From contig NZ_JAGGKA010000013.1 of assembly GCF_017873215.1 (NCBI RefSeq), positions 1 to 64,000 on the forward strand: 64,000 nucleotides of DNA, read 5' to 3'. The position numbers and the translations under genes were made by a program. The notes below the pieces were generated by a model. The model saw only the letters and a program-made list of their open reading frames with translations, had not been told where the DNA came from and did not search any database. This document shows, piece by piece, positions 53,194 to 61,581 of the stretch; within the stretch, counting starts at the first letter, position 1, and each line of letters opens with the position of its first letter. The DNA is from Clostridium tetanomorphum (GTDB lineage: Bacteria; Bacillota; Clostridia; Clostridiales; Clostridiaceae).

Positions 53194-56121
53194 TTATTCA
53201 AATATATTAATTACTTTATTAAACAATTCTTTATTTTCTTTTATTCTTTCTTCACTGCCTAAAACACATATATATTGTTCTTTCATACACTTTTCCACAA
53301 TATTAGCTAATTTTTTAATATCTTCAACCTTTGTATCTAATATTTCTTCTCTTTCTTTTTGTAAATCTTGTGAAGTAATATTACTAAAATAATTAGCTGC
53401 AGCTTTTTCTCCCTTCATAGATGGAGTAAGAGGTGAATCTATATCACTAATAGTTCCTATAATATATTTTGTCATTTCTCGATTATCACAATTAAAATTA
53501 TTTATATATTCTACTGCTCCATCATAAGCTTCTAAAGTTTTCTTTAAATTAGGATCTCTATAAGATACAAAATACATATTTCCATTTCTATTGAATCCAC
53601 CAAAGCAACCATAAGCTCCACCTTGTACTCTTACCTTATTCCATAAATAATCGTAACTTATAATTGTTTTCAGTACCTGCATTGTTCCAGTATAATCATA
53701 TCCTAACTTTCTATAGTTATATCCTTTGGCATTATATTGAACTTTTCCAGAAGTCATTAAACCTTCATTTTCAGGCTTTAAATCAAATATATATTTATTA
53801 TAACTTATATTTTTCTCTCCTAAACTGTCATATAATACTGAAAAACTATCTTTAAAATGCTTATAATCTTCTTCTTCTAAAGTTACACTTACAGTAAGAT
53901 TATTTTTATTAAATATAAGCTTTGATACCTGCTCTAGTTTATTAACTATATCTTCTTTCTTATCTTCAAAATTCTTTTCTAATTCTACTATAAAATGATA
54001 AAAGGTTAATCCTGTAACATTTTCTAAATAAGCTGCCACTGAAGAAAAATAAGAAGCAACTCTACCCGCTGTAACCATATGCCCTCTATCGAATATAGTC
54101 ATTTCCATTCTAGATTTCAATTCTGAAATTATTTCTCTTATACGACTATAATCATCAAACTTACTATGCTTGATTTCCTCTCCCAATAAATTAAATAGTT
54201 TAGGCAATTTTGATATTAACGCTTTTGACTTTACTTTTACCACTGGTATAAAACAATCTAAATCATTATTACTCGAATACGCAGTAGACGTATAGTATAT
54301 TCCTCCAGTGTTAATGTTAACTTCATTTGATAACTCTTCATAACTATATTTTTTAGTGCTTACTTTTCCTAACACAGTAGCTAAAAGTCCTGTATAAGGA
54401 ATTAATTCCTGAGGAACTACTGTTGAACTAAAATATAAATTTATATATGCAATTTTATTGGTAAATATATCATGTTTAAGCACCTTTACACCTAATTCAT
54501 TACATTCTTCTAATGGTAATGTTTCGGTATTTCTTTCTATATCTTCTATAGACAACAATGGTATTTTATTTAAATCCTCTTGAGAATCTGAACTTATTTG
54601 TCTTTCCTTAAGCTTTTTAGTTTCATCTATTATTTTATCTATCTCTTCTTCTGATAGTGTTTCCTTATAGGCCTTTAATTTACTTTTTTCTTCTTCATCT
54701 TTTCTTTCTCCCAATCCTTTTTCAGGCTTAACTATAAGAAGTGAGCTATGATTATTATTTAAAATATATTTTTCTATCAATTCTTCAAAATATTTTGAGT
54801 TAAGAGCTTCCTTTACTTTTCCAAGCTGTGGCTCATAATTTAAATGCATAAGAGGATTGTTATCATATAACCAACTGTCCATACACTTTATTCCGTATAT
54901 AAGTCCTGTAGGATATCCTCCAAAATCAGCTTCTCTTAAAGCAAATTCTTTTATGTTTATAGAAGATTCCACAAGTTTTTTATCTATTCCATTATTAACT
55001 AATTCCTTCAAAGTTTCAAATACAACTTCTTTAAATTTTTCTTTTTTATCTTCGTTAGAATTTTTTACTACTATGCTAAAAGTAGGCTGTAAAATACTAT
55101 TATCAAAACTTCCAAATACATCTTTACCTATGTTTGCTTTTAATATAGCCTTTTTAAGAGGGGCTGCAGGAGTTTCTAATAGCAAATGCTCTAAAATGTC
55201 AAACGCTAAATATAATTCTTTATCTGTAGACTTACCTATAACAAAATTTAAGCTAAAAAAAGTTTTATCTTCTTCTTTCTCATTTAAAGATATAGGATAA
55301 TCTACTATAACTTCTCTCATATTTGAGAAATGTGGTTGAATTTTTATGCTAGAATCCACATCTAATTTCTCAAACTCTCTCAAATAATTATCTTCTATAA
55401 ATTTTAATTCTTCTAAAATATCTCCATCTCCATATAAATATATGTAGCTATTAGATGGATGATAGTATTTTTTGTGAAAATCTATAAATTCTTCATAGCT
55501 AAGCTCTGGTATATGCTCAGGATCTCCACCGGATTCAACCCCATAAGTAGTATCTGGAAATAAAGATTCTGAAATTTTTCTCATTAAAATAGATTCAGGA
55601 GAAGAATAAGCTCCCTTCATCTCATTAAAAACCACACCTTTATATGCTATGTCATCTTCCTTATTTTCTAATTCATAATGCCAACCTTCCTGCATAAAAA
55701 TTTGAGGATATTTATATATGTTAGGATAAAATACTGCATCTAAATATACATCCATAAGATTAAAAAAATCTTTCTTATTTTTGCTAGCTACTGGATACAT
55801 TGTTTTATCTCCAAAAGTCATAGCATTTAAAAAGGTATTTAAAGATCCTTTTATAAGTTCTACAAATGGCTCCTTTGTAGGAAATTTTCTTGATCCACAT
55901 AATACAGAATGTTCTAATATATGTGCAACTCCCGTGCTATCCTTTGGTGGAGTTCTAAAAGCTATAGAAAAAACTTTATTATCATCTTCATTTTTTAACT
56001 TTAATAACTTTGCACCAGTTTTTTCATGTTTAAATATCAAAGCTTCTGAATTAATTTCTTTTAATGTATTTTTTTCCATCAACTTAAAACCATTATACTC
56101 TTTTCCTATTTCTAAAGTCAT
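53194..56121 (-). CDS. M16C-family (presequence-protease-like) zinc metallopeptidase
   Basis: A 975-residue insulinase-family peptidase with the inverted zinc motif H67-x2-E70-H71 in VAHILEHSVLCGS; the distal Glu is expected in the following helix (NEMKGAYSS region, about 145). The full-length two-half clam-shell of PreP/falcilysin type is present. No signal peptide: a cytoplasmic oligopeptidase degrading peptides up to some 60 residues is likely. RBS AAGGAGG. Monocistronic. Confidence 0.94.
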   Translation of the reverse strand: MTLEIGKEYNGFKLMEKNTLKEINSEALIFKHEKTGAKLLKLKNEDDNKVFSIAFRTPPKDSTGVAHILEHSVLCGSRKFPTKEPFVELIKGSLNTFLNAMTFGDKTMYPVASKNKKDFFNLMDVYLDAVFYPNIYKYPQIFMQEGWHYELENKEDDIAYKGVVFNEMKGAYSSPESILMRKISESLFPDTTYGVESGGDPEHIPELSYEEFIDFHKKYYHPSNSYIYLYGDGDILEELKFIEDNYLREFEKLDVDSSIKIQPHFSNMREVIVDYPISLNEKEEDKTFFSLNFVIGKSTDKELYLAFDILEHLLLETPAAPLKKAILKANIGKDVFGSFDNSILQPTFSIVVKNSNEDKKEKFKEVVFETLKELVNNGIDKKLVESSINIKEFALREADFGGYPTGLIYGIKCMDSWLYDNNPLMHLNYEPQLGKVKEALNSKYFEELIEKYILNNNHSSLLIVKPEKGLGERKDEEEKSKLKAYKETLSEEEIDKIIDETKKLKERQISSDSQEDLNKIPLLSIEDIERNTETLPLEECNELGVKVLKHDIFTNKIAYINLYFSSTVVPQELIPYTGLLATVLGKVSTKKYSYEELSNEVNINTGGIYYTSTAYSSNNDLDCFIPVVKVKSKALISKLPKLFNLLGEEIKHSKFDDYSRIREIISELKSRMEMTIFDRGHMVTAGRVASYFSSVAAYLENVTGLTFYHFIVELEKNFEDKKEDIVNKLEQVSKLIFNKNNLTVSVTLEEEDYKHFKDSFSVLYDSLGEKNISYNKYIFDLKPENEGLMTSGKVQYNAKGYNYRKLGYDYTGTMQVLKTIISYDYLWNKVRVQGGAYGCFGGFNRNGNMYFVSYRDPNLKKTLEAYDGAVEYINNFNCDNREMTKYIIGTISDIDSPLTPSMKGEKAAANYFSNITSQDLQKEREEILDTKVEDIKKLANIVEKCMKEQYICVLGSEERIKENKELFNKVINIFE

Positions 56122-56444
56122 ATTTTTTCCTCCTTTTAAAATATTTTTTGTAATTAACTTTTATTTATTAGCAATATTACTAAAACCTCATAAACTATAG
56201 TATAAGTAATATATAAATAAAAAAACATTTTTGCTATATTTATATTATGCCATAAATATGAAATCTTTTTTATATTTATTTTAAAAATTATAATAATTGC
56301 CTATATTTTGTATAAGTTTCATTATGATAATAAAATTATTAAATTTATTTAAATTACTCAAAAAATATATTGACTATTTATGTTATTATTGCTATTATTT
56401 AATTAAATAAAGTCGAATATTGTTTTAAGGAGGAATTTAAAAAA
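56122..56444. other. Divergent promoter region of the peptidase and AbrB genes
   Basis: 323 bp, no gene. It contains the AbrB promoter (56370-56398) and an AGTCGAA site (56411-56417) that matches the Spo0A box core at 6 of 7 positions. On the peptidase side no clear promoter was found. Confidence 0.6.
56370..56398 (+). promoter_or_regulatory. Promoter of the AbrB-family gene
   Basis: TTGACT (56370-56375), 17-bp spacer, TATTAT (56393-56398), 46 bp before the start codon. Confidence 0.7.
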
Positions 56445-56690
56445 ATGAAATCAACAGGTATAGTAAGAAGAGTTGATGAACTTGGCAGAATAGTTATTCC
56501 AATTGAATTAAGAAGAACTCTTGATATTGAAATAAAGGATTCTTTAGAAATTTTTGTAGATGGGGAACATATTATATTGAAAAAATATAATCCATCTTGT
56601 ATATTCTGCGGTAATGCAAAGGATGTAGTTAATTATAAAGGAAAAAATATCTGTAAGCAATGTCTTGAAGAATTGAAATCAGATAAATAA
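56445..56690 (+). CDS. AbrB-family transition-state regulator with C-terminal Cys4 motif
   Basis: An 81-residue regulator. Residues 1-48 are the swapped-hairpin AbrB DNA-binding domain (STGIVRRVDELGRIVIPIEL). The C-terminus has C52-x2-C55 and C70-x2-C73, a zinc-ribbon-like knuckle seen in clostridial AbrB homologues and absent from B. subtilis AbrB. Such proteins control the onset of sporulation and solvent or toxin genes in clostridia. Terminator at 56714-56742. Confidence 0.92.
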   Translation: MKSTGIVRRVDELGRIVIPIELRRTLDIEIKDSLEIFVDGEHIILKKYNPSCIFCGNAKDVVNYKGKNICKQCLEELKSDK

Positions 56691-56713
56691 TTATTTACTA
56701 TCCCCCTAGTTTT

Positions 56714-56742
56714 AAAGGTACATTTATTTGTACCTTTTTTTA
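56714..56742 (+). terminator. Terminator of the AbrB gene
   Basis: AAAGGTACA / TGTACCTTT with a 6-nt loop, then a T-run. Confidence 0.85.
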
Positions 56743-56792
56743 TTTAAGTTAGTTCATCTCTTAAGATTCACTTAGATGAATTTTATTAGAAA

Positions 56793-56800
56793 TTGTCGAA
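56793..56800 (+). promoter_or_regulatory. Spo0A box before the CHAP-SH3 gene
   Basis: TTGTCGAA, exact match to the Spo0A consensus, 76 bp before the start. It lies in the left arm of an imperfect 12-bp inverted repeat (TAGAAATTGTCG with CGATAATTTCTA). Confidence 0.55.
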
Positions 56801-56875
56801 TTATATTAAATTTAATTATTCTATGTTTAATACGATAATTTCTATAGATTTAAAATACTTAGGAGGTGTAACTTA

Positions 56876-57934
56876 ATGAATAAATTTAAAAAAATTATAC
56901 TTATTTCTTTTATTACCACTTCATTTTTATATAAACCTTTATGTATTTCAGTAAACGCATACAACAACTCAATGCCAGACACATACAACAGCGCTTACAA
57001 TAATGATAATATATTTACACTATCTGGCTATAAAGGGCAATGTACTTGGTTTACTTACGGCAGGATACTGGAAAAATTAAATATCAAACTTCCAAATACA
57101 TTTTATGGTAATGCTATAGATTGGTGGTATGATAATGAAAAAAATAATGCTTTTCCTTATGGAAGTGAACCAAAAGAGAATTCCATTGCCGTTTGGGAAG
57201 GTGGTAATTTAGGTTATGGACATGTAGCATTTGTAGAAAATGTAGAAGAAAATCAAGTATATTTTAATGAAGGAAACTTTTCTATAAGAGGAGATTATGA
57301 TAAAGAATTAAAATGTCTTTCTAAGGAGAATATAAAAGATAGAGGAAATTTACATCTTAAGGGATACATATACATAAATAAGGATACTACTATAGATGAT
57401 GCCATAGTTAATACTAAGGAAAATAGTATAGAGAATATTAAGCAAACATCTTCTATAACTTCTCAGTTACAATATGGTAACCCTAAAATAAGTGCTACTT
57501 CATACTTAAATATAAGATTAAATCCTTCAATTAATTCTAAAATATGTGGTAGTTTAAAGGTTAGCGATAAATTTTTAATATTATCTAAAGTAGGAGATTG
57601 GTATAAAATAAAATTTAATTCTATTTATGGTTATGTTAGTTCTCAATATGTAACTATTATTTCTAAAGTCTCCTCTACTGAAAAAACAACTTTAAAACAA
57701 ACTACTAATAATATTAATACTGTAACTAAAAAAAATTATGCTATAGTATCCTTAAACTCTAAAAATTCAAGATTAAATATTAGAACTTTACCTTCTGAAA
57801 AAGGAAAAGTTATTGGTTCCTTAAATAATGGATTAAAAATTCACATTATCGGTAATTTTGGCGCATGGTATAAAATAAATTATAACGGTATTGTTGGATA
57901 TTCTTCTTCTCAGTGGTTAAAAATTGTAAAATAA
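56876..57934 (+). CDS. Secreted CHAP amidase/endopeptidase with two SH3 domains
   Basis: A 352-residue exported cell-wall hydrolase. Signal peptide residues 1-28 (cut near VNAYNN). CHAP domain about 48-160: catalytic Cys56 in GQCTWFTYGR and His in GYGHVAFVE near 116, with NEGNF. Two bacterial SH3 domains follow (about 205-258 and 300-350; both carry LNIR.. and GSL.., with WYKI), which bind peptidoglycan. The CHAP type cuts the peptide stem or cross-bridge. A Spo0A box upstream suggests sporulation or stationary-phase control. Confidence 0.93.
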   Translation: MNKFKKIILISFITTSFLYKPLCISVNAYNNSMPDTYNSAYNNDNIFTLSGYKGQCTWFTYGRILEKLNIKLPNTFYGNAIDWWYDNEKNNAFPYGSEPKENSIAVWEGGNLGYGHVAFVENVEENQVYFNEGNFSIRGDYDKELKCLSKENIKDRGNLHLKGYIYINKDTTIDDAIVNTKENSIENIKQTSSITSQLQYGNPKISATSYLNIRLNPSINSKICGSLKVSDKFLILSKVGDWYKIKFNSIYGYVSSQYVTIISKVSSTEKTTLKQTTNNINTVTKKNYAIVSLNSKNSRLNIRTLPSEKGKVIGSLNNGLKIHIIGNFGAWYKINYNGIVGYSSSQWLKIVK

Positions 57935-57972
57935 AATTATATTAAATAAAGTAACTGTAGGAGTGATACTAT

Positions 57973-58341
57973 TTGAATAAAAAAATTAAGATAAAAATAT
58001 CTGAAAAAGCTTATGATGAAATTATAAAAATGTTAAATATTCATAATGAATACGATTGTATAAGATTTGCTTATTCACCTGGATGTTGTAAATCACCTAG
58101 AGTATCCATATTATTAGATAATATGGATACTACTAAATTAATAGATAAAATAGATGAAATCAATATAATCTATGATGAGGAATTAATAAATAATATAAAT
58201 GAAATTCAACTAATTTATAAAAACAATGGTTTTTTTATAAAAGCATTACCTAAAAATAATAATTCACCTTGCAGTCATAATAATAGTAATTGCTCCTTAT
58301 GCTCAAAAAAATGTGGAAATTGTCATAAAAATAATAGTTAA
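57973..58341 (+). CDS. HesB-like protein with cysteine-rich tail (second copy)
   Basis: A 122-residue relative of the HesB-like protein at 9453. The core shares the start IKISEKAYDEIIKML and a Cys pair (SPGCCKSPR) at the place of GMGCGGP. The tail has five cysteines (SPCSHNNSNCSLCSKKCGNC). Start is TTG at 57973 after TAGGAGTGA. Likely metal- or Fe-S-binding; function unknown. It follows the CHAP gene by 38 bp and may share its transcript. Confidence 0.75.
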   Translation: MNKKIKIKISEKAYDEIIKMLNIHNEYDCIRFAYSPGCCKSPRVSILLDNMDTTKLIDKIDEINIIYDEELINNINEIQLIYKNNGFFIKALPKNNNSPCSHNNSNCSLCSKKCGNCHKNNS

Positions 58342-58372
58342 CTCTATAAATACTGTTGAGTTTTTTATAAAT

Positions 58373-58401
58373 GATTGCTATACTAATGATTAGTATAGCA
58401 A
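58373..58401 (+). terminator. Terminator behind the second HesB-like gene
   Basis: ATTGCTATACTAAT / ATTAGTATAGCAAT, perfect 14-bp stem with almost no loop, followed by TATTTATT. Confidence 0.75.
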
Positions 58402-58518
58402 TTATTTATTATAAAGTTATTCCTCATTTCACATAGCTAAAGCCAATTTATAAACATGTGAAGTATAACTAATAGTCACTTTGGAATAATCTTTATAAAT
58501 TTAAAGGAGTGATTTATA

Positions 58519-58962
58519 ATGTTAAGTACATTAAAAGCTACTGCAAAGAAATTACCTGAAGGCTTACAGGTAGAAACTGATTCAAGAGGATTTAAAATAT
58601 CATTGGACGAGCCTGAAGATTTAGGTGGAACCAATAAAGCAATGAATCCTATGGAGCTTGTTTTATGCGGATTAGGTGCCTGTCAATCAATAGTGGCTTC
58701 AGCCTTTGCTGAACAACAAGGTATAGATCTTCAAGATTTTTGGATTGAATTGGAGGGAGATTTTGATCCTGAAGGCTTCTTAGGCATTTCCGATGTAAGA
58801 CCTGGTTATTCAGAAATAAGATTTAAAATGCATATAAAGAGCAACTCTTCAGAAGAAGATATCAAAAGATTTGCAGATTTTATAGAAAAAACTTGCCCTG
58901 TAGGAGATACTTTAGCAAATACAGTTAAATTAGTAAGAACTGATGTAATCATAGAAAAATAG
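58519..58962 (+). CDS. OsmC-family peroxiredoxin-like protein
   Basis: A 147-residue OsmC/Ohr-superfamily protein. The peroxidatic Cys is C55 or C50 in LCGLGACQSIVA and the resolving Cys lies in KTCPVGDTL; length and order match the YhfA/OsmC subgroup. It reduces organic hydroperoxides in relatives. RBS AAAGGAGTG. Monocistronic; could be part of the oxygen-tolerance set with the reverse rubrerythrin and the flavoprotein at 59031. Confidence 0.9.
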   Translation: MLSTLKATAKKLPEGLQVETDSRGFKISLDEPEDLGGTNKAMNPMELVLCGLGACQSIVASAFAEQQGIDLQDFWIELEGDFDPEGFLGISDVRPGYSEIRFKMHIKSNSSEEDIKRFADFIEKTCPVGDTLANTVKLVRTDVIIEK

Positions 58963-58978
58963 TTTAAGTTCATATAAA

Positions 58979-59024
58979 AAGCATATAGTGTAGAAATACT
59001 TAAATTCTAACACACTATATGCTT
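58979..59024. terminator. Terminator with GCATATAGTG stem (second copy)
   Basis: AAGCATATAGTGT / ACACTATATGCTT around a 20-nt loop with an inner AGAA-TTCT pair; convergent genes on both sides. The arms match those at 44348-44387. Confidence 0.78.
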
Positions 59025-59030
59025 ACTGTA

Positions 59031-60392
59031 TTAATTGTTTAAATTGCCTTCCGCAACTATTCCACATTGGATTACAGGACTATTTACAGTAGAATAAGGT
59101 GGTGAATAAGCTAAATCAATATTTGCAAGATCTTTGCCGGTTCCTCCTAAAGACACTATTGCTGCAAATGTATCAATAGCTTTATCTACTCCTTCTCCTC
59201 CTATAATTTGAACCCCTAATATTCTATCACTATTTTCTTCACATATTAATTTGATATCCATTTTAGTTGCCCCTTCCATATAGGACGGCTTATTAAATGT
59301 CTTAACTTTTAATATTTTTCTTTTTATCCCCCCATGTTCTAATTCATTTTCATTCATGCCTAAAAAAGCTACAGTTTTATCAAACATTTTAAATATTCCT
59401 GTAGATAAAATACCTTTAAATAACTTATTTTCTCCTGTTATATTTTTACCTGCTATTCTTCCCATTTTGTTAGCTGTACTTCCTAAAGGCCTATATACAT
59501 AATCTTTATGAATTATAGAAAATACTTCTGCGCAATCTCCCACTGCATATATATTATTTATATTAGTTTGCATCTTTTCATTTACTTTTATAGCCTTTGT
59601 TTTTCCTAATTCCACTCCAGCTTTTTCTGCTAATTCTGTATTAGGTCTTATGCCTATTGATAAAATTACCATGTCCGTTTCTAATGTTCTTTTATTTGTC
59701 ACCACTTCTTTTATTTCATTATCCCCTTTAAGTTCTAAGACAGTCTCATCTTTGTATACTTTTACACCATTTGCTATTATATATTCTTCTAATAAATCTG
59801 CCATGTCCTTATCTAAAGGAGGCATTATTTGATCTTTGAGTTCTACTAAAATAACTTCAATGTTCCTCTTACAAAGATTTTCACAAAGCTCTAGCCCAAT
59901 GAATCCAGTACCAATTATCACTGCACTTTTAGGTTTATTAGTATTTATATAATCTAAAATTTTATCTCCACTAGATACATTTCTCAAAGTAAATACATTT
60001 TCTTTTCCTAGCCATTGCTTATTTGGAACAAAAGGCACTGCTCCAGTAGAAATTACTAAATTATCATAGGTATCTTCAAATATTTCATTATTAATTAAAT
60101 TTTTAATTAATACTTTTTTGTTTATGCTATCTATAACTAATACTTCATGCTGTGTCTTTATATCTATGTTATATTTCTCTTTAAAATACTCATTATCTCG
60201 TGGAACAATTTCTTTCCTATCTTTAATTATCCCTCCTATATAATAAGGAAGTCCACAACCAGAATAGGATATATCTTTATCTTTTTCATATATTGTTATT
60301 TCTAAGTTAGAATCATTTCTCCTAGCTTGAGTTCCTGCAGTAGTTCCCCCAGCAACTGCACCTATTATAATAAGTTTTTTATTTTGTTTCAT
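59031..60392 (-). CDS. CoA-disulfide reductase / NADH oxidase-type flavoprotein
   Basis: A 453-residue pyridine nucleotide-disulfide oxidoreductase with a single active-site cysteine, C46 in SYSGCGLPYYIGG, as in CoA-disulfide reductase and NADH oxidase/peroxidase. FAD motif GAVAGGTTAG at the start, NAD motif GTGFIGLELCENL near 160, second FAD motif AVGDCAEV near 290. It may reduce CoA or polysulfide, or O2 and H2O2 with NADH. Same strand as the transporter upstream (23 bp), so possibly one operon. Confidence 0.9.
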   Translation of the reverse strand: MKQNKKLIIIGAVAGGTTAGTQARRNDSNLEITIYEKDKDISYSGCGLPYYIGGIIKDRKEIVPRDNEYFKEKYNIDIKTQHEVLVIDSINKKVLIKNLINNEIFEDTYDNLVISTGAVPFVPNKQWLGKENVFTLRNVSSGDKILDYINTNKPKSAVIIGTGFIGLELCENLCKRNIEVILVELKDQIMPPLDKDMADLLEEYIIANGVKVYKDETVLELKGDNEIKEVVTNKRTLETDMVILSIGIRPNTELAEKAGVELGKTKAIKVNEKMQTNINNIYAVGDCAEVFSIIHKDYVYRPLGSTANKMGRIAGKNITGENKLFKGILSTGIFKMFDKTVAFLGMNENELEHGGIKRKILKVKTFNKPSYMEGATKMDIKLICEENSDRILGVQIIGGEGVDKAIDTFAAIVSLGGTGKDLANIDLAYSPPYSTVNSPVIQCGIVAEGNLNN

Positions 60393-60415
60393 ATAATTCC
60401 CCTCCTTTTTTTCTC

Positions 60416-61294
60416 TTAATTGTTCGATGCTATATTATCATCCTTTTTGTTATATATAAACACTAATAAAGATGAACCAATTATTAATATATAACCGATA
60501 AAACTAAATATATCTGGCATCTCCCTCCATAGCATAAATGCAATAATTTGAGAAAAAATTATATTAGTATAGTTATATATAGAAACTTCGGAAGCTGGTG
60601 CGTATCTGTAGGATATAGTTAAAGCAAATTGAGCTATTGCAGCAAATACACCAGACAGAATTAAAAATACAAGTTGTTTAAAAGATAATGGTTGAAAATT
60701 CACCATCATTAAAGGCAAACAAATTAATGTAGATATAAAAGAGAAGTAAAATACTACTGTATAAGAACTTTCTTTATTTCCTAAATATCTAACTATAGTA
60801 TATGCTGCTGCTGCAAATATAGCTGATAAAACCCCAATTATAGCTGGTAATACACTCATATCAAACTTTGGCTTTATTATAAGAATAACTCCTAAAAAAG
60901 CTAATATAAGTGAAGGCACTTGAACTTTAGACAATTTTTCTTCCAAAAACCATACTGCAAAAATTGTTATAAAAAATGGATGTATTTTATTTAACATAGA
61001 AGAATCCGCCAAAATCATCCTATCTATGCAATAAAAGTAAAACAACATTCCTATGGTTCCAAAAATTCCTCTTAAAATTAAATGCTTTCTATTTTCTTTA
61101 TTCCCCCAAAAACTTTGCTTGTTTTTTATAATCATTATTGTAGCTACAATAAAACTAATAAAATTTCTAAAAAAGGCTTTTTCTCCTGTAGGAACATCTC
61201 CCGATAACTTTACTAAAGCAGCCATTACTGCAAAACAAAGCGAAGACAAAAGCATATATAATACTGCCTTCCCCTTATTACTTAAATAATTCAA
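60416..61294 (-). CDS. EamA/DMT-superfamily transporter
   Basis: A 292-residue permease with ten predicted helices arranged as two EamA repeats (first half FFRNFISFIVATIM, second half FAAIAQFALTISYRY, each with the conserved helix 3-4 pattern). Drug/metabolite exporter family; substrate unknown. Start is TTG at 61294, 8 nt after AGGAGG. Probably co-transcribed with the small gene 12 bp upstream. Confidence 0.9.
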   Translation of the reverse strand: MNYLSNKGKAVLYMLLSSLCFAVMAALVKLSGDVPTGEKAFFRNFISFIVATIMIIKNKQSFWGNKENRKHLILRGIFGTIGMLFYFYCIDRMILADSSMLNKIHPFFITIFAVWFLEEKLSKVQVPSLILAFLGVILIIKPKFDMSVLPAIIGVLSAIFAAAAYTIVRYLGNKESSYTVVFYFSFISTLICLPLMMVNFQPLSFKQLVFLILSGVFAAIAQFALTISYRYAPASEVSIYNYTNIIFSQIIAFMLWREMPDIFSFIGYILIIGSSLLVFIYNKKDDNIASNN

Positions 61295-61306
61295 TAAAAA
61301 TTCCTC

Positions 61307-61558
61307 CTATAATGATTCTAATATTTTTTTTGCTATCTCTTCTTCATCTACTTTATCATCAACTTGTATATTAATATTTTGGCTTAGTCCCTTTGCGTTT
61401 CCATTAATATATACTATTTCCCCTGTATTATCATCTATTTTTTTTACTACCATAGCTCTGTCACCTTTTTTTATTTCTAGTTTTTCACCCTTTGCAGTTT
61501 CTATAAAAAAATCATTAGTAAATTCTATTTCTTGCCCTATTTTATACTTATAACTCAA
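61307..61558 (-). CDS. Small beta-rich protein of unknown function, 83 aa
   Basis: The protein (MSYKYKIGQEIEF...) is acidic, with a pattern of short strands and turns (KKGDRAMVVKKIDDNTGEIVYING) that suggests a small SH3-like or KOW-like barrel, and a C-terminal helix. Not assigned to a family. It lies 23 bp behind the histidine kinase and 12 bp before the transporter, RBS GGAGGGA, so it may be the middle of an operon. Confidence 0.7.
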   Translation of the reverse strand: MSYKYKIGQEIEFTNDFFIETAKGEKLEIKKGDRAMVVKKIDDNTGEIVYINGNAKGLSQNINIQVDDKVDEEEIAKKILESL

Positions 61559-61581
61559 AACAATCCCTCCTAAAATATAAA

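Noticed and set aside
54857-55300. 147-codon plus-strand ORF inside the M16C peptidase gene
   Set aside because: Shadow of a well-conserved coding region; serine/phenylalanine-rich composition is typical of antisense frames.
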